Assembly (NCBI GenBank): GCA_963835085.1
Contig: CAWIED010000001.1
Coordinates: 1,302,001 to 1,366,000, forward strand
Direction: 5' to 3'
Length of the DNA stretch: 64,000 nucleotides
From: JBDIAG01 sp963835085
GTDB taxonomy: Bacteria > Actinomycetota > Actinomycetes > Actinomycetales > CAWJMD01
Part shown: in pieces, positions 25,404 to 34,193 of the stretch
Numbering within the stretch: position 1 is the stretch's first letter
Layout of the letters: every line of letters begins with the position of its first letter
Position numbers and translations under genes: made by a program
The notes under the pieces: model-generated
What the model was told of the DNA's origin: nothing
Seen by the model: only the letters and a program-made list of their open reading frames with translations
Databases searched by the model: none

Positions 25404-27517
25404 TGGGCTCGCCGGTCAGCTACGTCGACTTCCCGGTCCGGATCCGCACCGCTGAAGTCGTCCGCACCACCTGGATCTCCGCGACGTCGATCCGACTGAC
25501 GATCGGCGGGCCCGGCACCGTGGGCTTCGAGAGCGCGATCTTCGACGAGCACGTCAAGCTGATCTACCCCGACCAGGACACCGGTGTGCTCACCCTGCCG
25601 ACGCCCGACGGGGACGAGCTCGACTGGCCCCGGCCGTTCCCGACCAGTCGCGAGTACACCGTGCGCGCCCACCGGCCTGAGGCCGGCGAGGTGGACATCG
25701 ACTTCGTCGCTCACCCTGGCGGCCTCGCCGCCGACTGGGCCCGCGAGGTGCGCCCCGGTGACCCGGTGCACATCGCCGGACCGCCCGGTGGCTACCGCGT
25801 GCCCGACGACTACTCGCACTACCTGCTGGCCGGGGACGAGACCGCGCTGCCGGCGATCGCCCGCTGGCTCGAAGAGGCACCGCGCGACACCCGGGGCTGG
25901 GTAGTGATCGAGGTGGCCGGACCGGGGTCGCAGGTGCCTGACGGGACAACGATGACCAGCACAACGGTGAGCGGGGCAACGACCGGAGCAGACCTGAGCC
26001 ACCGGCAGCGCAGGCGTTTCCTGCGCTATGTGGCGCGCCAGCAGACAGGTGTGCTGACGCTCGCCCTGACCGCCGGCGCGGTCCGTCAGCTCGGCTTCCT
26101 CGCCTTGCCGTTCTTCCTCCAGCACGCGGTCGACGATGGGGTGGTCGCGGGCGACACCACCGCGCTGGCGTACTGGGCGGCCGCGGTGGTCGCCGCCAGT
26201 GTCGTGCAGGTGCTGGGTGTGTGCTGCTGGGACTGGTGGGCCAACGTCGCCGACGGCCGCACCGGCATCGGCCTGCGCGCCCTGCTGGCCGATCGGGTGG
26301 TGCGCGCCGACGAGGCCGCGTTCGGCGCCGGAGACCTGATGCTGCGCTCAGGCCGCGACGTAGATCTGGTGCGGGTGTGGGTGCATGGCCTGCCGACCTG
26401 GTCGGTGATCGGCACGACGCTCGTCGTGCTGGTGCCGGGCCTGTTCGTGCTCGACCCCGTGCTGCTAGCGGTTGCCGTGGCCAGCGTGCCGTGCCTGGTG
26501 TTCGTCGGCATCGTGCACCCGCGCCGGTATGAGGCGGCCAGCTCGCGGGTGGCCGAGGCGCACGGCCGCCGCGCCGATCACGTGCAGCACGCCGTCGGGT
26601 CGGCCGTCACCTCGCGGGGGATCGGTGGGGCAGCGGTGCTGGCGGAGCGGCATGCGCGCGCGTCCGCCGAGCTGACCCGGCACGCCGTGGCGGCGACCGA
26701 CCGGCTGGCTCGGTGGCAGGCCTGGGGCACGGGTGTGCCGACGATCGCGGTGGCGGTCGGCGTTCTGGTCGGCGTGCTCGCGGTGCTCGATCACCGGCTG
26801 ACGGTCGGCGGTCTGGTGGCCTTCAGCACCTGGATGGGCACGATCGGCGTCGCCGTCGAGGTCGGGCTGATCCGGATCGCGCAGACGCTCGAGGCGCGGG
26901 TCGCGGCCGACCGCCTGGTCGCCGTCCTCGGCCCCGATGGTTGGCTGCCGATCGTCGACGACCCCCCCGCGGAGCGCCCCGCGGTGTACGAGCTTCACGT
27001 GGACGGCCCGGTGCCGCTGCGCGTGCGCCGCGGCGAGATCGTTGCCGTCACCGGGCCGACCGGGTGCGGCAAGTCGGCGCTGCTGAGCCGGGTGGCCGCC
27101 GAATGCCCGTCCGCTGTGCTCGTGCCGCAACGGCCTTTGGTGCTCGCCGGCACGGTCCGCGACAACCTAGGCCTGGGTGGCGACGTGCCCGACGACGTGC
27201 TCACCGCCGCGCTCGCCGACGTCGCGCTCGACCACGAGCTGAGCCTCGACGACCAGCTGGCCGACGGCGCCGACGGCCTGTCCGGCGGCCAGATCCAGCG
27301 CCTGGCCCTGGCGCGGGCGCTGGTCAGCGACCCGCCGGTGCTGCTGCTCGACGACATCACCTCGGCCGTCGACGCGCAGACCGAGGCCTGCATCCTGGCG
27401 TCGCTGCGCCGCCGCGCGGCCGAGCGGATCGTGGTGATCGCAAGCCATCGCAGGGGCGTGCTCGCGGCCGTCGACTCCGTGATCGCGTTGACGCCGATAA
27501 CGGCGGTGTCGCCATGA
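25403..27517 (+). CDS. IrtA-like ABC transporter: truncated siderophore-interacting domain fused to exporter-fold half-transporter
   Basis: 704 residues. N-terminal SIP/FAD-binding-9 part (about 1-175): FPTSREYTVRAHRP is the flavin motif, then HIAGPPGGYRVPDD and LLAGDETALPAI. The second lobe stops after WVVIEVAGPGS and lacks the usual C-terminal NAD-binding half. A linker rich in Thr and Ser leads to six hydrophobic segments (about 215-470). The ATPase has Walker A GPTGCGKSA, signature LSGGQIQRLALARAL, and Walker B VLLLDDITSAVD, with Asp replacing the catalytic Glu. Mycobacterial IrtAB imports and reduces ferric siderophores; a similar role is inferred. Confidence 0.85.
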   Translation: MGSPVSYVDFPVRIRTAEVVRTTWISATSIRLTIGGPGTVGFESAIFDEHVKLIYPDQDTGVLTLPTPDGDELDWPRPFPTSREYTVRAHRPEAGEVDIDFVAHPGGLAADWAREVRPGDPVHIAGPPGGYRVPDDYSHYLLAGDETALPAIARWLEEAPRDTRGWVVIEVAGPGSQVPDGTTMTSTTVSGATTGADLSHRQRRRFLRYVARQQTGVLTLALTAGAVRQLGFLALPFFLQHAVDDGVVAGDTTALAYWAAAVVAASVVQVLGVCCWDWWANVADGRTGIGLRALLADRVVRADEAAFGAGDLMLRSGRDVDLVRVWVHGLPTWSVIGTTLVVLVPGLFVLDPVLLAVAVASVPCLVFVGIVHPRRYEAASSRVAEAHGRRADHVQHAVGSAVTSRGIGGAAVLAERHARASAELTRHAVAATDRLARWQAWGTGVPTIAVAVGVLVGVLAVLDHRLTVGGLVAFSTWMGTIGVAVEVGLIRIAQTLEARVAADRLVAVLGPDGWLPIVDDPPAERPAVYELHVDGPVPLRVRRGEIVAVTGPTGCGKSALLSRVAAECPSAVLVPQRPLVLAGTVRDNLGLGGDVPDDVLTAALADVALDHELSLDDQLADGADGLSGGQIQRLALARALVSDPPVLLLDDITSAVDAQTEACILASLRRRAAERIVVIASHRRGVLAAVDSVIALTPITAVSP

Positions 27518-29209
27518 TGCGGCAGCTGAGCGAATCGCCGAGCCGGCACGCGATCGGGCGGATGACGCTCGGGCTGGCCGGCCCGCACCGGCGAGTGCTC
27601 GCCGCCGGCGTCGCCGCGACGAGTGTCGCCAGCACGCTGGCGATCGTGGCGGTGGCAATCGTCGGCCGGCTGAGCGACGCGGCTCTGCGCGGCGACGAGC
27701 AGGGCGCTGTGGCCCTGGCGCTCGCGGGCATCGGCTGCGCCATCGTCCAGGCGCTGGCGACGGGTTACGGGCAGGCGTGGCTGGCGCGCGCCGGCGAATA
27801 CGTCGTGCGCGACCTGCGCGATTCGATCGCCCTGCGCCTGCTGCTGGCCCCGTTGCGCTTCATCGAGCGGCACCGGCCGGGCGATCTCGTGCAGCGCGGC
27901 ACCGCCGAGGTCGCCGCGCTCTCGACGTTCGTCCGGGACTCGCTCGGCCGGCTGGTCACGACGCTGACGACGTTGGTGGCGGCCGCGGTGGTGCTGACGC
28001 TCGAGTCGTGGCAGCTCCTGCTCGCGGTGCTGATCGGGTTCGGTCCGGCGAGCTGGGTGGCTAATGTGCAGGTTCCGCTCGGTGGCCGGGCGGGCGTTCG
28101 CCGCAGAGGCAGCGGCCGAGGCCGACGTGATGGCCGGCGTCGCCGAGATCGTGCGGACCCGCTCGGTGCTCCATCAGGCGACCCCGGTGGAACGCCGGCA
28201 CTTCCTGACAGTGCTCGACGAGCGTGGCGAGCGGGCGCTGGCCGCCCAGTTGCGGACGGTCGTCGTGTCGCGGTGGGTCAACGCGATGGCACTGGTCGAG
28301 GGACTGAGCCTGGCCGTGTTGCTGGTGGTTGGCGCACTGCTTGTCGCCCACAGCTCGCTGACGGTCGGCGTGGTCGTGACGTTCGTCCTGGCGGGCCGGA
28401 CGCTGTTCAGCTCGTTCTCCGACCTGTCCGGCCTGGTCGCGGACGCCGAGGAGGCCGCCACGGGCCTTGCCCGCGCGGGTGACCTGATCGAGGCGACCGC
28501 GCCGGCGGTCGCACCGCTCGACGACCTGCGCCAGCTGCCCGCCGCTGTGAGTGCACGGCCGGTCGATCGCTCGCTCGTCGTGGACTCGGTCGTGTTCGGC
28601 TACGGCGACGGCATCGTGCTGGACGGCATCGACCTGGTCGTCGAACCGGGGGACCGGGTGTGCCTGGTCGGCCGGACGGGCGCCGGCAAGTCGACGTTCG
28701 CCAAGTTGTTGGCCGGCCTCTACCCGCCGGACTCGGGCAGCGTCCGGCTCGGTGGGGTGGAGTTGTCGTCGCTCGACCCGGCGCAACGTGCCGGGTTGGT
28801 GGCGTACGTGCCACAGCAGGTGCAGCTCGGCCCAGGCAGCCTGCGCGACGAGCTCCTGCTCGCCGCCCCGACGGCGCAGGACGCCGAACTGCTTGCCGTG
28901 GCAACGCAACTCGGTCTCGACCGCTGGCTGGCGGGCCTGGACGCCGGGCTCGACGCCCTGGCCGACAGCGAGCTCTCGGCCGGTGAGCGTCAACTCGTGG
29001 GGCTGCTGCGAGTCGGGCTGTCGGAGGCGGTCGTGCTCGTCCTCGACGAGGCGACCTCCGACCTCGATCCGGTCACGGCCGGCCTTGTGGAACGAGCGCT
29101 GGATCGGCTCGCCGCCGATCGCGCGGTCGTCGTGGTGGCGCACCGACCTGAGACGATCGCATCGTTCGACCGGGTGGTCGACCTGAGCCGGACGGTCAGC
29201 CGGGCCTGA
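27514..29209 (+). pseudogene. IrtB-like ABC half-transporter, frameshifted
   Basis: Frame one starts at ATG 27514 (ATGA overlap with the previous gene) and covers the first membrane helices to about FGPASWVA (28060). Sense then moves to the next frame at about 28045-28066 (MCRFRSVAGRAFAAEAAAEA) and runs to 29209 with more helices and a complete ATPase: Walker A GRTGAGKST, PQQ loop, signature LSAGERQL, Walker B VVLVLDEATSDLD, H-loop VVAHRPET. An ATG at 28064 could start the second part alone. Either the gene is inactivated by a one-base indel or the assembly has an error. It would pair with the IrtA-like protein. Confidence 0.8.
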
Positions 29210-29229
29210 CCCGGGCATTGAGCTGTAAG

Positions 29230-29267
29230 GGCCCCGCCAGGAATACGTGGCTATCTCGGGCGGGGCC
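29230..29267. terminator. Bidirectional terminator-like hairpin between irtB-like gene and entA
   Basis: GGCCCCGCC (29230-29238) and GGCGGGGCC (29259-29267) form a perfect 9-bp GC stem with a 20-nt loop, placed between two convergent gene ends (29209 and 29273). No long T-run follows on either side. Confidence 0.6.
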
Positions 29268-29272
29268 TGAGG

Positions 29273-29992
29273 TCACCGGCCCTGGCTGGCGCCGCCGTCG
29301 ACCAGGAGGTCGTGCATCGTCACATGCCGCGCCGCGTCGGACGCGAGCCACACCACCGCCTCGGCGATGTCGTCCGGCTCGGCGACTCGACCGAGCGGGA
29401 TGCCGGCCTTGAACGTGCCGGCATCTCCCGCCAGGATCCGCTGCTCGCCCGTGGCGTCGGCCAGGATGCCAGTGGTCATGGCGGTGCGCGTGGTGCCCGG
29501 CGACACGACGTTGCAGCGAATGCCATGAGCGCCCAGCTCGAGCCCCAAAGACTGCGTGAACAGCGCGGCCGCCGCCTTGGAGGCGCCGTACGCGGCCATC
29601 GAATGGCGGGGCAGGCGGCCCGCGTTCGACGCGATGGTCACGATCGACCCACGCCCGCGCGGCACCATCCGGCGCGCGACGGCGGTGCTCACCAGGAAGA
29701 CCCCCGTGGTGTTGACCGCGAACGTGCGCTGCCACTCATCGGCGGACAGCTCGAGCGCCGGCCCGTGGCTCAGCACGCCGGCCCCATTCACGAGGACGCC
29801 GATCGGGCCCACCTCGCGCTCAATCTCGTCCACCGTGGCCTCGACGTCGTCGGGGCGCGTGACGTCGAGCGAGCGTCCGGCGTGAGCCTGCAGATCGAGC
29901 CCGATCGTTCGATAGCTAGCTTTGTCCAATGCGGCGATGACGGCTTGACCGATGCCACCCGCCGCTCCTGTTACCACGGCAATCTGTTGCAT
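29273..29992 (-). CDS. entA: 2,3-dihydro-2,3-dihydroxybenzoate dehydrogenase
   Basis: 239-residue short-chain dehydrogenase converting 2,3-dihydro-2,3-dihydroxybenzoate to 2,3-dihydroxybenzoate with NAD+. NAD site VTGAAGGIGQAV (about 7-18), NGAGVL, and the catalytic YGASKAA. The EntA-type C-terminus is diagnostic: FKAGIPLGRVAEPDDIAEAV, VWLASDAARHVT and LLVDGGASQG. It supplies the aryl acid for the adenylating enzyme. It is convergent with the siderophore operon; entB and entC are not in the window. Confidence 0.85.
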   Translation of the reverse strand: MQQIAVVTGAAGGIGQAVIAALDKASYRTIGLDLQAHAGRSLDVTRPDDVEATVDEIEREVGPIGVLVNGAGVLSHGPALELSADEWQRTFAVNTTGVFLVSTAVARRMVPRGRGSIVTIASNAGRLPRHSMAAYGASKAAAALFTQSLGLELGAHGIRCNVVSPGTTRTAMTTGILADATGEQRILAGDAGTFKAGIPLGRVAEPDDIAEAVVWLASDAARHVTMHDLLVDGGASQGR

Positions 29993-30099
29993 TGGTTCAT
30001 CCTAGCGATCTAGTATCTGCCACTATTTTGCGGGCTGGACATGCTCGGTGACAGCTGAACTCCGCTATGGATTTCAGACTCGGAGACGTTATGTCGTCG

Positions 30100-30558
30100 T
30101 CAATCGTTAGCGGCCGCAGCATGTCGTCCAACCTGATCGACAACCGCGGACAAGCCCTGCATGGCGGCGAGCAAAGACGACAGTTCGTCGGTCGGCATGA
30201 GGTTGGCAAGCGCGCCTGCAGCGGCCGCGTGACCCGGATTGATGCGCGCCATCGCCGACCGTCCCTCCGGCGTGGGCCGCACGAGTCTGGCCCGTTTATG
30301 CGCCGGATTGCTGACGTATTCCGCCAGCCCCTTCTCGACGAGGAGGTCGGCAATGCGTTGCACGCTCTGCCGGGTGATGCCCATCTCGCGAGCAATACCC
30401 GCAACCGGCAGTGGATCATTCACCACGGCGCCCAGGACCTGCCACCACGCCGCAGTCAGACCCGAGGGCTTGGCGAGTTGCTCCGCAAGAGCGAGGAACT
30501 GGCCGTTGAGCTTAAATGTCGCCAGCGCCAGGCCGCTCAGCAGTTCTTGATCGCTCAA
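30100..30558 (-). CDS. MarR-family regulator
   Basis: 152 residues from TTG 30558, which overlaps the stop of the DJ-1 gene (TTGA); the frame is open further upstream but only inside that gene. Winged-helix core: LAEQLAKPSGLTAAWWQVLG, VAGIAREMGITRQSVQRIAD and LVEKGLAEYVSNPAHKRARL. Co-transcribed after the DJ-1/PfpI gene. It is a natural candidate for binding the twin palindromes at the operon start, giving autoregulation. Confidence 0.85.
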   Translation of the reverse strand: MSDQELLSGLALATFKLNGQFLALAEQLAKPSGLTAAWWQVLGAVVNDPLPVAGIAREMGITRQSVQRIADLLVEKGLAEYVSNPAHKRARLVRPTPEGRSAMARINPGHAAAAGALANLMPTDELSSLLAAMQGLSAVVDQVGRHAAAAND

Positions 30559-31181
30559 CGCGAGGAGGCCAATTCGAAGTAGCCCGCCGGATCCTGATAG
30601 CGATAGAGCTTGAACCACGACTCCAGCGTGGCCTCGGAGTACACACCGAGTTTCTCGAAAATGGCCCTGGCGAACTCGACGGGATAGACCCCGCTACCAG
30701 TGATCAAGGGACCATCAGTCACCGCCGGATCGTCTCGATACAGCGCGCCGCCCGCGTACCCGGTGGCAGCCAGAAACTCACGTGCATTGCTCGTGTGCTG
30801 GCGATCGTCGAGCAGCCCGGCCATAGCGAGTGCACCCGTTGCCCCACAGATGGCGGCCACGGGCGTACCTGCCTCGAGAAAGTCCCGGGCAGCCGCGACG
30901 AAGGGAGCGAACTCGTCGGTAGCCCAGAGATTGTTGCCCGGCAGGATCAACATCGCACTTGCGGCTGGATCGAGGTCGGCGAGCGTCAGGTCGGGCGTGA
31001 CGCGCAGACCACCCATGGTCGTGACAAGGGCGTCGCTCGCTCCCACGGTTCGCACCGAGTAGGCACCAGGAGACACCTGCCAGTCGGGATTCCTGAGGTG
31101 AGCGGTGGCGTAACCGACCTCCCAGTCGGCAAGAGTGTCGTAGACAGCGACGTGCACGATGGCGGGTTCGTTGGCTAGCAT
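30555..31181 (-). CDS. DJ-1/PfpI family protein
   Basis: 208 residues with the DJ-1/PfpI flavodoxin-like core: IVHVAVYDTLADWEVGYATA, AMLILPGNNLW, and the nucleophile elbow VAAICGATGALAMAG with Cys at about 119. Members act as cysteine-dependent hydrolases, glyoxalases or chaperones; the precise reaction cannot be told. First gene of an operon with marR. An operator box covers its start codon, so the transcript may be leaderless or nearly so. Confidence 0.87.
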   Translation of the reverse strand: MLANEPAIVHVAVYDTLADWEVGYATAHLRNPDWQVSPGAYSVRTVGASDALVTTMGGLRVTPDLTLADLDPAASAMLILPGNNLWATDEFAPFVAAARDFLEAGTPVAAICGATGALAMAGLLDDRQHTSNAREFLAATGYAGGALYRDDPAVTDGPLITGSGVYPVEFARAIFEKLGVYSEATLESWFKLYRYQDPAGYFELASSR

Positions 31182-31216
31182 GACAGCATGTTGTCAATTT
31201 GCCAGCATGCTGTCAA
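31180..31216. promoter_or_regulatory. Twin MarR-type operator boxes at the DJ-1/marR promoter
   Basis: Two 18-bp near-palindromes with 19-bp spacing: 31199-31216 (minus strand TTGACAGCATGCTGGCAA) and 31180-31197 (minus strand TTGACAACATGCTGTCAT). The first supplies a perfect -35 (TTGACA). The second overlaps the ATG at 31181. This is the usual geometry for repression by a dimeric MarR protein. Confidence 0.75.
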
Positions 31217-31267
31217 GATTGATCGCGCAACACACGGTGCTGGTCCGACAGTGGATTTACCATCCGG

Positions 31268-31290
31268 CCGGCCTGGTTGACGCAGGCCGG
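31268..31290 (-). terminator. Terminator hairpin after ald
   Basis: CCGGCCTG (31268-31275) pairs with CAGGCCGG (31283-31290) around a 7-nt loop, a few bases beyond the ald stop at 31293. No clear T-run. Confidence 0.5.
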
Positions 31291-31292
31291 GC

Positions 31293-32444
31293 TCAGGCCA
31301 GCAGGGCTGCCGCGTCCGCGTAAGGCAGGTCGAGCGCCTCAGCCACGGGCTGCGAGACGAGGTTGCCGCCCAGGGTCGACAGGCCCGCCGCCAGTACGGG
31401 GTTGGCCACCGCGGCACCGCGCACACCCTTGTCAGCGACTTGCAGCAGGTAGGGCAGCGTGGCCGACGTGAGCGCCAGCGTCGACGTACGAGCCACGGCG
31501 CCGGGAATGTTGGCGACGCAGTAGTGCACCACGCCGTCCACCACATAGGTGGGGTCGGAGTGCGTGGTAGGCCGGCTCGTCTCGAAGCAACCACCCTGGT
31601 CGATGGCGATGTCGACCACCACGCTGCCGGGGCGCATGCTGGCGATCATCTCGCGGGTGACGAGCTTGGGCGCCTTGGCACCGGGCACCAGCACCGCACC
31701 GATCACCACATCGGACTCGGCGACGTACTGCGCGAGGCGGGCACGGTTGGGCACCACGAGGTCGAGGCGGCCCTCTGAGATGTCTGACAGATAGGCCAGC
31801 CTGGCCGGGTTGGTGTCGAGCACGCGCACGATCGCCCGCATGCCGAGGGCGATCTTGGCCGCCTCCGTGCCGGAGACGCCGCCGCCGATGATGGTGACCT
31901 TGGCCGCCGGCGTGCCGGGCACCCCACCGAGCAGCACGCCCGAACCACCGGCGGGGCTCTCCAGATGGTGCGCCGCGGCCTGCACCGACATCCGGCCGGC
32001 CACCTCGCTCATCGGCGTCAGCAGCGGCAGCTTGCCGTCGGAGGTCTGCACCGTCTCGTAGGCGATGGAGTCGATGTCGGTCTTCAGCAGGAACTCGGTG
32101 AGCGTCTTGTCCGCCGCCAGGTGCAGGTATGTGAAGAGCTGCTGGCCAGGCCGGAACCGGTGGTACTCGGCGGCCACCGGCTCCTTGACCTTCACGATGA
32201 GCTCGGCCGCTGCGAACACGGCGTCGGCGTCGGGCAGCACCTCGGCGCCCGCGGCGCTGAACTCCTCGTCGGTGAACCGCGAACCGGTGCCTGCGCCCGA
32301 TTGCACCAGCACGGTGTGCCCGTGGTGAACCAGTTCGGCCGCGCCGTCCGGCTGCAGCGCCACCCGGTTCTCGTTGTCTTTGATCTCGGTCGGCACGCCA
32401 ACGATCACGATGACTCCCATTCGACGATGCGGATTCTGCGGCAT
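31293..32444 (-). CDS. ald: Alanine dehydrogenase
   Basis: 383 residues from ATG 32444; ATG 32420 (MGVIVIVGVPTEIK) is an equally good start and closer to family length. NAD-dependent, interconverts L-alanine and pyruvate plus ammonia. Conserved N-terminus PTEIKDNENRVAL with substrate Arg/Lys, FTYLHLAAD, the nucleotide-binding VTIIGGGVSGTEAAKIALGM, and DIAIDQGGCFETSRPTTHSDPT. Divergent from an Lrp-type regulator across a palindromic intergenic region, the same arrangement as mycobacterial ald-aldR. Confidence 0.96.
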   Translation of the reverse strand: MPQNPHRRMGVIVIVGVPTEIKDNENRVALQPDGAAELVHHGHTVLVQSGAGTGSRFTDEEFSAAGAEVLPDADAVFAAAELIVKVKEPVAAEYHRFRPGQQLFTYLHLAADKTLTEFLLKTDIDSIAYETVQTSDGKLPLLTPMSEVAGRMSVQAAAHHLESPAGGSGVLLGGVPGTPAAKVTIIGGGVSGTEAAKIALGMRAIVRVLDTNPARLAYLSDISEGRLDLVVPNRARLAQYVAESDVVIGAVLVPGAKAPKLVTREMIASMRPGSVVVDIAIDQGGCFETSRPTTHSDPTYVVDGVVHYCVANIPGAVARTSTLALTSATLPYLLQVADKGVRGAAVANPVLAAGLSTLGGNLVSQPVAEALDLPYADAAALLA

Positions 32445-32473
32445 CGACGCCGCCCCATAATCATCGAAGATTT

Positions 32474-32508
32474 GCTAGCTAATTCCTAGCCTTACCGAAT
32501 AATATTCG
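32474..32508. promoter_or_regulatory. Candidate AldR operator region
   Basis: Between divergent ald and the Lrp gene lie GCTAG...CTAGC (32474-32490) and CGAATAATATTCG (32496-32508), an imperfect palindrome with 5-bp arms, in an AT-rich patch. Lrp-type regulators bind such dyads. The assignment is positional. Confidence 0.5.
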
Positions 32509-32557
32509 TCTCCGTAGAGCATTTCCGCATTGTCCTGCGGGAAAGGACCGTCCAGGC

Positions 32558-33037
32558 ATGGCTTCGTCGAACATCCTTCGCGACTCGGGCACGCTACCTC
32601 CGATAGACGCCCGCATCCTGGCGATCCTGCGGCGCAACGCGCGCACTCCGAATAACGCCATCGCCGCCGAGGTGGGGGTTGCGCCGTCCACCTGCTTGGC
32701 CCGCACCCGCGCGCTGGAGAAGTCGGGAGCGATCCGCGGCTATCACGCCGAGGTCGATCCAGCCACCTGGGGAGCCCCGCTGCAGTTCCTCGTCTCGGTT
32801 CGGCTGCGGGCAGGGGCTCGACATCGGCTGCGAGAATTCACCGAACAGATGCGCTCTCGGCCCGAAGTGCTCAACATCTACTTTCTCGGGGGCAGCGACG
32901 ACTTCCTGCTGCATGTGGCCGTGGCCGACAGCCAGCACATCCGCGACTTCATCCTCGACCAACTCTCGGCCAACCCCGAAGTGGCGTCCACGCAGACCAA
33001 CATGATCTTCGAGCACGTGCGCGGGGCAGGCGGCTGA
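32558..33037 (+). CDS. Lrp/AsnC-family regulator of ald (AldR-like)
   Basis: 159 residues. N-terminal helix-turn-helix (IDARILAILRRNARTPNNAI then AAEVGVAPSTCLARTRALEK) and C-terminal RAM ligand domain (FLVSVRLRAGARHRLREF, VLNIYFLGGSDDFLLHVAV). Divergently paired with ald, so it most likely senses alanine or another amino acid and controls alanine dehydrogenase. Confidence 0.92.
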   Translation: MASSNILRDSGTLPPIDARILAILRRNARTPNNAIAAEVGVAPSTCLARTRALEKSGAIRGYHAEVDPATWGAPLQFLVSVRLRAGARHRLREFTEQMRSRPEVLNIYFLGGSDDFLLHVAVADSQHIRDFILDQLSANPEVASTQTNMIFEHVRGAGG

Positions 33038-33097
33038 GCCGTCGCGCACCGGGTGCCGCAGGCTTCCGAGGGTTCGTGCTGACATCATGGACGCACC

Positions 33098-33784
33098 ATG
33101 ACGCGACCCTCACACATCTCCGACTCGTTGCCCGCCGCCGTTCTCTGGGACATGGACGGCACCATCATCGATTCCGAGCCCTACTGGATGGACGCAGAGT
33201 TCAACCTCGTCGCCGAGCACGGGGGTGAGTGGAATGACGAGAAGGCACACCATCTCGTCGGCAAGAACCTGTGGTACTCGGCAGAGTTCCTGCGCTCCCA
33301 GGGAAACGTTGCGATGCCGGCGGCCGAGATCATCGATCACCTGCAGTCGATCGTCATCGAGCGCATGGGCGAACTCACTCCGTGGCGGCCCGGGGCTCTG
33401 GGATTGATCTCACGCTTCGCCGACCTCGGCGTGCCACAGGCCTTGGTCACGATGTCGTGGTCGCCCCTGGCCAATGCGCTGGTCGACATCCTGCCGCCCG
33501 ACACGTTCTCGACGGTGGTCAGTGGCGACCGGGTCACCAATGGCAAGCCCCATCCGGAGCCCTACCTGCTGGCGCTTGCCGAACTCGGCCTCTCCGAACG
33601 GCGAGCCGATGTGGTCGCCATCGAAGACTCGCCCACCGGCATCGCGTCAGCGGTGGCCTCGGGGGTGCAGGTCATTGCGATTCCGCACATCGTCGAGATC
33701 GTCCCGGGGCCTTACCGGATCGTGAACTCGTTGACGGACCTCACGCCCGACCTCATGCTCGCCCCGGTCTCCGTGGAGAACTGA
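33098..33784 (+). CDS. HAD-family hydrolase (beta-phosphoglucomutase/phosphatase type)
   Basis: 228 residues. Motif I VLWDMDGTIIDSEPYW with both catalytic Asp residues, motif II VTMSWSP, motif III lysine in NGKPHPEPYLLA, motif IV VVAIEDSPTGIASA. A helical cap sits between motifs I and II. Substrate not predictable; probably a phosphatase of a small phosphorylated metabolite. Confidence 0.9.
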   Translation: MTRPSHISDSLPAAVLWDMDGTIIDSEPYWMDAEFNLVAEHGGEWNDEKAHHLVGKNLWYSAEFLRSQGNVAMPAAEIIDHLQSIVIERMGELTPWRPGALGLISRFADLGVPQALVTMSWSPLANALVDILPPDTFSTVVSGDRVTNGKPHPEPYLLALAELGLSERRADVVAIEDSPTGIASAVASGVQVIAIPHIVEIVPGPYRIVNSLTDLTPDLMLAPVSVEN

Positions 33785-33853
33785 CGTCGGTGCGCAACTG
33801 AACCTGACGCATGGCTGAGCAACGCCGCGCAACGGGCGACGTTCCGGAGCAGC

Positions 33854-34000
33854 TCAGTCGACGTCAAGGCCGTGGCATACGTCCGGGTCGCAACCCTGGC
33901 CGCTGCAGCGGCAGCTGTCGCAGTAGTAGAGGGCCGATGCGTCGTGCAGCTCCTCCACAGTGTGCGTGACGGCCGGGAAGTCGAGCTCAGTGATACTCAT
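33854..34000 (-). CDS. 48-residue Cys-rich small peptide
   Basis: ATG 34000, preceded by GAGAGA, to TGA 33854. The first 26 residues are acidic and leader-like (MSITELDFPAVTHTVEELHD). The end is Cys-rich: YYCDSCRCSGQGCDPDVC, five Cys in 16 residues, then HGLDVD. The leader/core look fits a ribosomally made modified peptide or a small metal-binding protein. No modifying enzyme gene lies next to it. Below the usual size cut for gene finders; reality is supported by the ribosome site and clean composition. Confidence 0.55.
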   Translation of the reverse strand: MSITELDFPAVTHTVEELHDASALYYCDSCRCSGQGCDPDVCHGLDVD

Positions 34001-34193
34001 GGTTCTCTCTGTCGTGAGGTGCTTGCTATCTGACGTGCTGCCTAAATCCGCATTCAGCGGATGTGTCCAGACTCGACCCCGAGAGGCCGTCGGCTCAAAT
34101 GTGACACGCCCTCCGGCGGGCATGTCAGGCCATATTGCCGCCGATCGGGTGACTGTGGAATAGCAGGCCGGGTCTCGATCCGATGACAGTCGC

